From assembly GCA_029203185.1 (NCBI GenBank), contig CP119310.1:4036001-4100000 (forward strand): a DNA stretch of 64,000 nt, written 5' to 3'. The notes under the pieces are model-generated. The model had not been told where the DNA came from. It saw nothing but the letters and a program-made list of their open reading frames with translations, and ran no database searches. The translations under genes and the position numbers were made by a program. The stretch's first letter is position 1. Every line of letters starts with the position of its first letter. Below are positions 8,054-16,114 of this stretch, piece after piece. Origin of the DNA: Candidatus Chryseobacterium colombiense. Lineage in GTDB: Bacteria; Bacteroidota; Bacteroidia; Flavobacteriales; Weeksellaceae.

Positions 8054-9524
8054 ACTTAAAAATACTTTTGATAAAGTTTTTGTTCAGATAATCTTCGATC
8101 GGGAAAACTTTTGTGAAATAGTTTCCGATAAAAATCAATATCAGAACCACTGCCGGTTTATAAATTAAATTGATGAAATTGTTGCTGAAATTAGGCAAAA
8201 CAATCGCTACCGTAATGGCTAAAGTGCAGATGATGGAAACAAAGATCATTTCTATCGTTAACGGAGATACTTTGAAAACAATATAATTGAAGATAATTTT
8301 CACCACATTGTATGTCGTTAAAGAAATAGCCGTAGATAAAGCAATTCCGACCAGTTTCAGTTCCGTGTTTTTAATAAAATAAAAATTCAAACTGATCGTT
8401 AAGCCCGCCAATAAGAGCATCACCAGAATATTGAAACGGTAGTATTTTGAGAGCGAAATGATGTTTCCGTTGAACCCTGTTGCCAGATCCACTAAAACGG
8501 CAGAACCCCAGATCCAGATCACCGGTTCGTACATTCTCAGCATGACCCCGTTTTTAGGCATAAACTGCGTGAGATACGGGAAACCTACCATAATGCAGGA
8601 AAACAATACGGCTCCTAAAAAATATAAAGTAAGAGAAGTCTTTTTATGAAATCTGTCGAGTCCTTCCATATCACCATCCGCAAGATGCTGACTGATAATA
8701 GGTGCTGAAATATTGAATAATCCAAGCTGCGGAATCGAGATGAGCGAAATCAGGGCATACAGAACAGAATAAATCCCGTTTTCTTCCATCCCCATAAATT
8801 CACCGATCATAAAGCTGTTGATGGCAAGATAATTTCCGAAAGTTCCTAGAAATCCAAAGAAACTGTAGTTCATAAATTCTTTCCAGAAACCGTCTTTTTT
8901 GAAATAATCGGTGCTGAGATCAAAATTGATCTTCTGAAGCTTATTGGTATAATAAATATATCCGAAAAGCATGAGGGCAAAGATCCCGAAGAAAAATGCC
9001 AGCGCGATATTCTGGGAAAAAGAAAAGTAAAAGAAAAGGCAGAAAGCCCCCAGATTGGCGATCTTAGGAAAAAGATTGTCAAAAATATTGGAAACTACAA
9101 TTCTTTTAAAATTGGAAATATATTTATTGAAAATCGCACAGAGCGACAACACTAAAATTAAGGGTAAGATAATGTCTTTTATTTTCCAGGCTTCCGAATG
9201 CAGGAATTTTGGATAAAAATAAGGAAGAGCGAAAAATACAATGCAAAAGATGAGAAAATTAATCAGGATGCTCACAAGCGACAGGGACAGCATATTCTGA
9301 GTTTTTCCGTCTTTTTGTAAAGAATGAAAAAATTTCACATTCGCGTAAGAAATTCCAAAAACAACGAAAGGCACGAGCATCTCTGCAGTCTGCATGCTGT
9401 AGCGAAGCTTCCCGTAAAATTCAAAATCATTTGGAAAAATAAAAAGTGCCGAAACCGTCCCCAGTAAAAAACCAATATACCCGATAATGGAATATTTGAA
9501 GCCCTGTCTTGCTACTAAACTCAT
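8046..9524 (-). CDS. Polysaccharide flippase (Wzx/MATE-like membrane protein)
   Basis: A 492-residue integral membrane protein with 12-14 hydrophobic helices throughout, starting with GFKYSIIGYIGFLLGTVSALF. This is the layout of the Wzx/PST group of the MOP exporter superfamily, which flips lipid-linked oligosaccharides across the inner membrane. There is no nucleotide-binding or catalytic motif. It overlaps the convergent glycosyltransferase-like gene at its 3' end, and the FkbM methyltransferase lies 8 bases upstream of its start, so those two are probably one transcript. Surface-glycan export is inferred from family and context. Confidence 0.8.
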   Translation of the reverse strand: MSLVARQGFKYSIIGYIGFLLGTVSALFIFPNDFEFYGKLRYSMQTAEMLVPFVVFGISYANVKFFHSLQKDGKTQNMLSLSLVSILINFLIFCIVFFALPYFYPKFLHSEAWKIKDIILPLILVLSLCAIFNKYISNFKRIVVSNIFDNLFPKIANLGAFCLFFYFSFSQNIALAFFFGIFALMLFGYIYYTNKLQKINFDLSTDYFKKDGFWKEFMNYSFFGFLGTFGNYLAINSFMIGEFMGMEENGIYSVLYALISLISIPQLGLFNISAPIISQHLADGDMEGLDRFHKKTSLTLYFLGAVLFSCIMVGFPYLTQFMPKNGVMLRMYEPVIWIWGSAVLVDLATGFNGNIISLSKYYRFNILVMLLLAGLTISLNFYFIKNTELKLVGIALSTAISLTTYNVVKIIFNYIVFKVSPLTIEMIFVSIICTLAITVAIVLPNFSNNFINLIYKPAVVLILIFIGNYFTKVFPIEDYLNKNFIKSIFKFK

Positions 9525-9532
9525 AGGTTTTC

Positions 9533-10327
9533 TTATTGGGTTTTAGGGGTGAAAATGATGTTATTAATGTATTCGGTCTTGTTTTTTTCATTAGTGCTGT
9601 TTTTCAGTAAAACCTCTTCGGTGAGTTCTTCCAGCTTAAAGTTTTTTCTGTTCAGGTATTTTACATCAAATCCCCATGAAGCTACTTCAGCAATTTCATT
9701 CCAGATAGGAGTGTTGTGATGTCTTTGCTCCATTTCTACCATGAGCGTGGGCTGAAATTTTTGTATGGTTTCTTTAGCTCCGTTCAGGGTTTTCATTTCA
9801 TTGCCTTCAACATCTATTTTGATAAAATCCAGCTTGGTGATGGCTTCTTTTTTTGTCCAGTCATCCAGTTTGATAACTTCTACCTTTTCGGTATAGCTTT
9901 TTTCTTCACCTTTTTCTTTATAGGACGTATTTAGCGTTCCGCGGGAAGCAATCATTTTGCCATTAATAATGGGAACTTTAAATTCAGCTGTGGTATTTTC
10001 GTCAGAAAGTGCTACTGAGTGGATGTGCATTGACGGAAACAGTCTTTTTAATCTGATATTCAGCTTTTTATTAGGCTCAAAACCATAAATATTCTGAGGT
10101 TTCAATTTGTCTTCCAGTTGATACAAAAACGTCCCTACATTGGCTCCAATATCAAAAATGACTGCATTTTCGGGAAGATACTCCTTGATCCAGACCAGTT
10201 CGGGTTCCACATTGCGTGTAGAAAAGTTTTCTTTGGTAAGCTTGTGTAAGCTTTTGAAGTACCTTCTTTTGTAAAAGCTCGGACTGATATATTGAAGATT
10301 TTCCGCAATCCTTTGGTATAAAGACAT
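9533..10327 (-). CDS. FkbM-family methyltransferase
   Basis: A 264-residue S-adenosylmethionine-dependent methyltransferase. The cofactor loop is AVIFDIGANVGTFLYQL, followed by the acidic strand IYGFEPNKKL. The FkbM hallmark LDFIKIDVEGNEMKTLNGA is near residues 165-185. Members O-methylate sugars or polyketides; next to a flippase, a glycan substrate is likely. The ATG at 10327 is chosen. An in-frame GTG at 10360 lies only three bases ahead of a -7 promoter element (10350-10357), so it would be upstream of the transcript start. Confidence 0.85.
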   Translation of the reverse strand: MSLYQRIAENLQYISPSFYKRRYFKSLHKLTKENFSTRNVEPELVWIKEYLPENAVIFDIGANVGTFLYQLEDKLKPQNIYGFEPNKKLNIRLKRLFPSMHIHSVALSDENTTAEFKVPIINGKMIASRGTLNTSYKEKGEEKSYTEKVEVIKLDDWTKKEAITKLDFIKIDVEGNEMKTLNGAKETIQKFQPTLMVEMEQRHHNTPIWNEIAEVASWGFDVKYLNRKNFKLEELTEEVLLKNSTNEKNKTEYINNIIFTPKTQ

Positions 10328-10349
10328 TAGTGTAGGTTTAGACGAAATG

Positions 10350-10357
10350 CAAAGATA
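10350..10357 (-). promoter_or_regulatory. -7 promoter box for fkbM-flippase unit
   Basis: On the minus strand TATCTTTG matches TAnnTTTG exactly, 22 bases ahead of the chosen ATG. No good TTTG is seen at the expected -33 spacing. Confidence 0.5.
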
Positions 10358-10484
10358 CACAAAAATGTTAAATGGATGTTAAAAAAAAATAATTCTATTG
10401 TGTTGATTATCAGTATTTAATTTGCTTTTATATTCTCAAAATCAGGGTTTGGTTTATAATTGAATCAGAATGGAATTTAAAGTT

Positions 10485-11147
10485 TTATAAAAAAGGAGCA
10501 TTGAGAAAATCATTCAGAGGTTTCGTCAATTTAAAGATCTTTGCCAGGTTTTTCGCGGCATCATTTTTCAGGATTTCTTCGTCTTTCAGGTAATATACCA
10601 CGATGAAATTCTTTAATTTTAAAAACTCTGCCATCGGATCGTCTTTTTCAAAACCCTGTGGGATTTTTTTGAGCTTGTCATCCTGATCCAGTTCTGGAAA
10701 ATGCTTTTTGAATTCTTTATTGTTCAGAATTGCCAGAAACTCATTTCTATACAATGAAATCTCCTTTCGGAGTTCTTTTAAAACCGAAGATTCCGGCATG
10801 TAAATTCCCCCTGCAATAAAAGATTTTCCGGGTTCTAAATGAAGGTAATACCCTCCTTTTTGGCTTCCTTTTCCCATTCCCAAAGACGCTCCGAAATTGG
10901 TCTTGTAAGGAATTTTATCTTTAGAGAATCTTGTATCTCTGTAAATTCTGAATAATGATTTTTTGGCATCAATTTTAGCCAATTCTTCATCAAATTCAGA
11001 CATTTCTTTAAGCAGATCTTCCAAAAAGGCAATGACGTTTTGCTGGGACTCTGTGTAAAGGTTTTTATTTTCTGTAAACCATTCGCGGTTATTATTTTTA
11101 TTGAGCTTTTTTAAAAATCCGAAAACTTCAGGAGAAATTGCTGCCAT
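10485..11147 (-). CDS. DUF2461 / TIGR02453 family protein
   Basis: A 220-residue cytoplasmic protein with the layout of DUF2461: N-terminal FLKKLNKNNNREWFTENK, central FRIYRDTRFSKDKIPYKTNF, then GGYYLHLEPGKSFIAGGIYM. The N/REWF and DTRFSKDK blocks are the family signature. The biochemical role is unknown. It is a single gene between the FkbM gene and the efflux operon, separated from both by more than 80 bases. Confidence 0.85.
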   Translation of the reverse strand: MAAISPEVFGFLKKLNKNNNREWFTENKNLYTESQQNVIAFLEDLLKEMSEFDEELAKIDAKKSLFRIYRDTRFSKDKIPYKTNFGASLGMGKGSQKGGYYLHLEPGKSFIAGGIYMPESSVLKELRKEISLYRNEFLAILNNKEFKKHFPELDQDDKLKKIPQGFEKDDPMAEFLKLKNFIVVYYLKDEEILKNDAAKNLAKIFKLTKPLNDFLNAPFL

Positions 11148-11233
11148 TGGTGGAAAGTTTATATTTTAAAATTTGTGTAGACTGTTTTTTGATACCAGTA
11201 ATGGTATCGGTCTTTTATTCAAAATTACAAAAA

Positions 11234-12463
11234 CTATTCATATCTCAGTGCTTCAATCGGATCAAGTTTTGAAGCTTTCAAGGCTGGATAATATCCGAAA
11301 AATACGCCCGTAATCGCACAGACGATAAAGGATACAATAATTGACGACTCGGTAATGAAAGTAGGCCAGGAAAGAAAAATAGTAACCAGTTCTGAAGCCA
11401 GAACTCCGAGCAGGACACCGAGAATTCCACCGGTAACACTGATCATAATGGCTTCAATTAAAAACTGATACAAAATGTCCTTTCCTCTTGCTCCGATCGA
11501 CATTCTCAATCCGATTTCTTTGGTTCTTTCTGTTACGGAAACATACATGATGTTCATAATTCCGATTCCGCCGACAATGAGTGAAATTCCTGCAATAGCG
11601 GATAAAAGTACGGTCAGAAGCTGACTTGTGGAGCTCATGGTAGAAATCAGTTCTGCCTGAGTTCTCACCGAAAAATCATCATTGCTCCCGTCTTCTGGAA
11701 GTTTATGTTGTTTTCTTAGAATTTCGGAAACCTCATCTGTAGCCTGTGCAGAAGTATTTTCGCTGGATGAGGAAGCGTAAATAGTCTGAACATAGGTAAT
11801 TCCTAAAAATCTTCTCTGAACCGTATTGAAAGGAGCCAGGATCACGTCATCCTGATCCTGTCCAAATGCGTTTGAACCTTTTGAAGCCAAAACACCAATC
11901 ACCTTCATCGGAACTTTATTAAATCGGATAATGCTTCCGACGGGATCTTCACCATTGGGAAACAAATTTGTGACAACAGTCTGTCCAAGCAGGCAGACTT
12001 TATTGGATGAGCTGACATCTTTTCTGGTAAACAGTGATCCTTCTGAGATTCCCCAATCCCTGATGCTGAAATATTCTTCATTGACTCCCTGAAGCTGTGT
12101 GGGCCAGTTGTTAGGTCCGCTGATCGCCTGTCCGTTGGTCTGAACCGCAGGAGAAACATAAGAAACATCGGGAGCGCCTTTGGCAATGGCATCTGCATCC
12201 TGAGTTTTTAGAGTCTGTAAGCCTGTAGCACCTATTCTTGCTCCGCCTGAAACATTGACATTACTCGATGGCCGGATTGTGACCATATTTGAACCCATGG
12301 ATGAAAGCTGATCACTGATGCTTTTTTTGGATCCTTCTCCGATGGCGGTCATAGCAATAACCGAAGCTACCCCAATAATGATTCCGAGCATCGTAAGAAA
12401 TGCCCGAAGTTTGTTTCTTAAAAGTGCTTTCCAGGCAATTCTGAAGAGATTTGAAAGATTCAT
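11234..12463 (-). CDS. MacB-type ABC transporter permease
   Basis: A 409-residue inner-membrane subunit. The N-terminal helix and amphipathic stretch (ALLRNKLRAFLTMLGIIIG) lead into a MacB periplasmic domain of roughly 60-240. An FtsX-type three-helix bundle forms the C-terminus, with the conserved GIMNIMYVSVTERTKEIGLR motif. In E. coli MacB the permease is fused to the ATPase; here the ATPase is a separate gene 24 bases upstream. With the adaptor and TolC genes it should form a tripartite pump for macrolide-like compounds, siderophores or peptides. It is the last gene of the operon. Confidence 0.92.
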   Translation of the reverse strand: MNLSNLFRIAWKALLRNKLRAFLTMLGIIIGVASVIAMTAIGEGSKKSISDQLSSMGSNMVTIRPSSNVNVSGGARIGATGLQTLKTQDADAIAKGAPDVSYVSPAVQTNGQAISGPNNWPTQLQGVNEEYFSIRDWGISEGSLFTRKDVSSSNKVCLLGQTVVTNLFPNGEDPVGSIIRFNKVPMKVIGVLASKGSNAFGQDQDDVILAPFNTVQRRFLGITYVQTIYASSSSENTSAQATDEVSEILRKQHKLPEDGSNDDFSVRTQAELISTMSSTSQLLTVLLSAIAGISLIVGGIGIMNIMYVSVTERTKEIGLRMSIGARGKDILYQFLIEAIMISVTGGILGVLLGVLASELVTIFLSWPTFITESSIIVSFIVCAITGVFFGYYPALKASKLDPIEALRYE

Positions 12464-12487
12464 TTAGATTCAGTTTGGGGTTAATAA

Positions 12488-13237
12488 TCATTTATAATCA
12501 TCATTTTTAGGAAGGTTTTCTAAAGCTTCCCGTGCCGATTTTATATCTTCATTTTTAATGTCTTTAATGACTTTTCCGTCTCTTAAAGTAACTGTGCGGC
12601 TGCTGAATGTGGCAATATCCGGTTCGTGGGTTACAAAAACGATCGTACTTCCCTGATTATTTAAATCCTGCATTAAAGCCATGATTTCATAAGATGTTCT
12701 GGTATCTAGGTTTCCTGTAGCTTCATCCGCCAGAATCATGACAGGTTCATTCACTAAAGCTCTTGCAATAGCAACTCTTTGTTGCTGCCCTCCCGACATC
12801 TGATTGGGCAAATGGTCGATTCTGCTTTCCAGTTTTACGGCAGCCAGCGCTTTTAGAGATCTTTCGTGTCTTTCCTCAGAAGATATTTTCGAATTGTATA
12901 AAAGAGGAAGTTCTACATTTTCTTTGGCAGTTGTTCTGGGTAAAAGATTGTAAGATTGGAAAACAAAGCCTATTTTTTTGTTTCTTAAAACAGCCAGCTC
13001 ATCACGATCCAGATTTTTGATATTGATGCCGTCAAGAAGGTAATCACCGCTGGAAGGCTTATCAAGACAGCCAATAATATTCAGGAGTGTAGATTTTCCC
13101 GAACCACTGCTTCCCATAATAGTTACGAATTCACCTTTTTCTACGGTAAATGTTACGCCTTTCAGAGCGTGAACGATTTCGTCCCCCATTCTAAACTCTC
13201 TTTTCAGATCGTGTATTTCGAGAATTTTGTCAGCCAT
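12488..13237 (-). CDS. MacB/LolD-type ABC transporter ATPase
   Basis: A 249-residue nucleotide-binding subunit that powers the adjacent permease. Visible motifs are Walker A GSSGSGKSTLLN (about 42-53), the Q loop FVFQSYNLLP, signature QMSGGQQQRVAIARAL, Walker B VMILADEATGNLD and the switch histidine in IVFVTHEPD. The sequence is of the LolD/MacB/FtsE subclass used by mechanotransmission transporters. It lies between the adaptor gene (51 bases upstream) and the permease gene. Confidence 0.93.
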   Translation of the reverse strand: MADKILEIHDLKREFRMGDEIVHALKGVTFTVEKGEFVTIMGSSGSGKSTLLNIIGCLDKPSSGDYLLDGINIKNLDRDELAVLRNKKIGFVFQSYNLLPRTTAKENVELPLLYNSKISSEERHERSLKALAAVKLESRIDHLPNQMSGGQQQRVAIARALVNEPVMILADEATGNLDTRTSYEIMALMQDLNNQGSTIVFVTHEPDIATFSSRTVTLRDGKVIKDIKNEDIKSAREALENLPKNDDYK

Positions 13238-13288
13238 GGTTTCTTTTTATTATTGAAAATGTTTTATGTGTCAAATCACTAACCCCTT

Positions 13289-14572
13289 TTATCTGGGACC
13301 GCCGCCTCCAGTTCCGCCTTTGTTCCCTCCGCTATTTCCACTGCCTCGTCTCTGAGGCATAAACGGACTTTTTGCAGAGCCTCCTGAAGATTTTTTAGAT
13401 AAATTTTTATATCCGGTAATGATATTGTCGTTTTTATTTAAACCGGAAATTACCTGGATTTCTGTGTCATTATCCATTCCTGTTCTTATCCGTTTCCGGG
13501 TGATAATACTGTCTTTTCCGATTACCCATACACTTGCTTGATTATTGCTTTCATTGCCGGACTGTGCATTTTTCTCTTGGTTATTTTCTCCTTTTTTACC
13601 CTTTTTACCTTTTGCAAAAGGAGCATTGAGCTTATATTTTTTAATGACCAGACTGTCAGGTCTGAAGCTGGTTGCTGATGCCGGAATTTTCATCACATTT
13701 TCTAATACCTGCGTATAAATCGTAATATTAGCGGTCATTCCCGGTTTTAATTTTAAACTTGAATTGTCAGCATTGATCATTGTTGTATAGTTAACAACAT
13801 TCGAAGAAACGGTAGGTTGAAGCCTCACTTCCGAAACATTCCCGTTGAAAGTCTCGTTGGGAAAAGCATCAACAGTAAATGTTGCTTTTTGCCCGACTTT
13901 TACATTTCCGATATCCGCTTCGTCCACCGACGCCCGAATCTGCATTTTGGTTAAATCTTTCGCAATACTGAAAAGGGTAGGAGTACTGAAACTCGATGCA
14001 ACGGTTTGTCCTTCGCTTACATTTCGGTTCAAAACGGTGCCGTCTATCGGAGAGTAAATATTAGTTAGGGATAAATTTTTATTGGCAGTAGAAAGCTGGG
14101 CGTTCACAGAATTGACTTGGGCTTTTGCTACATTGATCTGGTTTTGTGCCACATCGTAATCTGCTTTACTGATTGCCCCTACTTTGTACAATTGCGACTG
14201 ACGGTTGAAGTTGATTTCATTATATGCCAGGTTGCTTTTTGCGTTCTGAAGATTGGCATTGATCTGCTCTGTCTGATATTTCAGTAAATCAGGGTCTAAC
14301 GTAGCCAGAAGCTGTCCTTTTTTCACGGTAGAATTAAAATCAACATAGATGTTTTTAATGATTCCCGAAACTTGTGTACCAACTGCAACGGTATCAACAG
14401 GCTGTACTTTTCCGGTTGCTGTGATGGAGTTTGAAATTTCACCCATTTCCGGCTGTACGGTTTCTAGCTTAATTTTCACCTCTTCTTCTCTGATGAAAAA
14501 ATACCAGATTGCACCCAATACAATGATACCACCAGTGATCCAATACAGCCATTTTTTATTTTTTGCTTTCAT
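13289..14572 (-). CDS. Periplasmic adaptor (MacA-like membrane-fusion protein)
   Basis: A 427-residue adaptor joining the inner-membrane ABC pump to the TolC channel. One N-terminal membrane helix (LYWITGGIIVLGAIWYFFI) anchors it. A split lipoyl domain flanks an alpha-hairpin coiled coil at about 85-165. Beta-barrel and membrane-proximal domains follow (VGQKATFTVDAFPNETFNG). The tail is odd: a Lys-rich insertion near 325-345 and a Gly/Arg-rich end (GSGNSGGNKGGTGGGGPR) with no structural counterpart in E. coli MacA. It follows the TolC gene by three bases. Confidence 0.9.
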   Translation of the reverse strand: MKAKNKKWLYWITGGIIVLGAIWYFFIREEEVKIKLETVQPEMGEISNSITATGKVQPVDTVAVGTQVSGIIKNIYVDFNSTVKKGQLLATLDPDLLKYQTEQINANLQNAKSNLAYNEINFNRQSQLYKVGAISKADYDVAQNQINVAKAQVNSVNAQLSTANKNLSLTNIYSPIDGTVLNRNVSEGQTVASSFSTPTLFSIAKDLTKMQIRASVDEADIGNVKVGQKATFTVDAFPNETFNGNVSEVRLQPTVSSNVVNYTTMINADNSSLKLKPGMTANITIYTQVLENVMKIPASATSFRPDSLVIKKYKLNAPFAKGKKGKKGENNQEKNAQSGNESNNQASVWVIGKDSIITRKRIRTGMDNDTEIQVISGLNKNDNIITGYKNLSKKSSGGSAKSPFMPQRRGSGNSGGNKGGTGGGGPR

Positions 14573-14575
14573 AGT

Positions 14576-15886
14576 TTACTTGATATTTATTGGGTTTCCT
14601 GCGTAAAATTCGTAGATCTGTTTATTGAGAACTGCAGAATACTTTACCTGCAGATAATTTTGTATAGATTGAATATAAGCCAGCCTTTGCTGTTGGAGCT
14701 GTACATAGTCGATGCTTCCGATTTTCATCTGGGCATTTACAATGTCATAGCTTTGTTTGTTAAGATTCATCTGCTTGGAAGCGGATTCATATTGTGAAAG
14801 CGAATTTTGAAGATTGATATAGGATTGTTCAACTTGTTGATTGAGAAGGGTCTTCGTATTTAATAAATCCAGATTCGCCTGCTCAATTTCAATTTTAGAT
14901 TTTTCAATAGCTGTTTTGTAGATCCTGTTGTTGTAGATGGGAATTCCCAAACTTAATCCAATAGGTAGATAAAAGTTATTCCCTAACTGACTGAAATAAT
15001 TTCCGTTGTTGTAGTTATAGTTGGTTGAAATATTTCCGGTTAAATTTAAAGTAGGCAATATAGAAGCCTGAGTCATTTTTAAATTCGTATTGGAATTTTC
15101 AATATTCAATTCTCCGTATTTAACTTCCGGACGTTGGTTTTGAGCTAAATTCTGAACTTCTGATAGAGATTTTAGATTTTCATCCACTGCTATATTTTCG
15201 GGCTTTACAATTTGAAAATCATAATTGGAGGGAAGCTGTAAAATTTGTTTAAGATTTACAATGTTTGTTCTTAAGTTGTTTTGGGCGGCAATCAGATTAT
15301 ATTCATCCTGTGCAACCTGTGCCTGTATCTGCAGATAATTCAATTTTGAAATATTTCCGGCTTTATAAAACTGGTCTCCCTGCTTCAGCTGGGTTTGTGT
15401 CGTTTTTAAAATTTCTTCAAGAGCAATAATATTTTCTTCTGTCATTAAAATATTGAGATAAGCCTGAGTGATGCTGAGTGTAATATTATTCTGCGCTTCC
15501 AGAACTGACAGATCGGCCATCTGAACCAGCAGGTTTTTTGAAGATTCATTATTTCTAATGTAGCCTGCGTGGTATAAAGTCATGGAAGAATTGGCGCCGA
15601 TGCTTTGAGATTGTGCACTGTTTATATGAAGTCCGTCGTTTCCGTTCAATGCAAACAGGCCTTGAGAAACTGTTCCGCTTAAGTTGGGGTATTTTGCTTC
15701 TTTTGCCTGAAGAAGATCCTGTTCTGCTGAGTTTTTTGACAGTCTTAAGGAATTAATGGAAATGTTATTCTCTTTTGCGTATTCAATGCAGTTTTCCAGT
15801 GTCCAGCTAGAAGGATAATTTTTAGTTTGTGCGAATATTTCGAGCGTTTTGATAAGAAGGATCAAAAAGAAAAATTTGCATTTCAT
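14576..15886 (-). CDS. TolC-family outer-membrane efflux channel
   Basis: A 436-residue outer-membrane factor with signal peptide FFFLILLIKTLEIFAQ, then two repeats of long Gln/Asn-rich helices separated by short beta stretches, as in TolC. The region YNNGNYFSQLGNNFYLPIG and the following LGIPIYNN are the usual OEP strand and turn. It would be the exit duct of the MacAB-like pump encoded by the next three genes. It opens the operon tolC-adaptor-ATPase-permease, preceded by a 228-base intergenic region shared with a divergent helicase gene. Confidence 0.92.
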   Translation of the reverse strand: MKCKFFFLILLIKTLEIFAQTKNYPSSWTLENCIEYAKENNISINSLRLSKNSAEQDLLQAKEAKYPNLSGTVSQGLFALNGNDGLHINSAQSQSIGANSSMTLYHAGYIRNNESSKNLLVQMADLSVLEAQNNITLSITQAYLNILMTEENIIALEEILKTTQTQLKQGDQFYKAGNISKLNYLQIQAQVAQDEYNLIAAQNNLRTNIVNLKQILQLPSNYDFQIVKPENIAVDENLKSLSEVQNLAQNQRPEVKYGELNIENSNTNLKMTQASILPTLNLTGNISTNYNYNNGNYFSQLGNNFYLPIGLSLGIPIYNNRIYKTAIEKSKIEIEQANLDLLNTKTLLNQQVEQSYINLQNSLSQYESASKQMNLNKQSYDIVNAQMKIGSIDYVQLQQQRLAYIQSIQNYLQVKYSAVLNKQIYEFYAGNPINIK

Positions 15887-16086
15887 AGCTTATTTTTTTG
15901 AAAATTCATAAATAACACAGAAAAACTAATTCGAATTTAATAAAAAAAAATAATGCTTGATAGTTTTTTAACACAAGACCTGTTTTTTTATGGTAAATTT
16001 TTTAAAAATTAAGAAAATGTTAAAGGATTCTGAATTAAAGTTTAAATATTTAAAACTTTGTTCAAAAACAAATCAAATATTTATTG

Positions 16087-16094
16087 TATCTTTG
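16087..16094 (+). promoter_or_regulatory. -7 promoter box of DEAD-box helicase gene
   Basis: TATCTTTG matches the Bacteroidota -7 element exactly, 20 bases before the helicase ATG. A TTTG at 16057-16060 is 26 bases upstream, further than the usual 19-20. Confidence 0.5.
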
Positions 16095-16114
16095 CAGAAA
16101 TTTTATAATATTTA

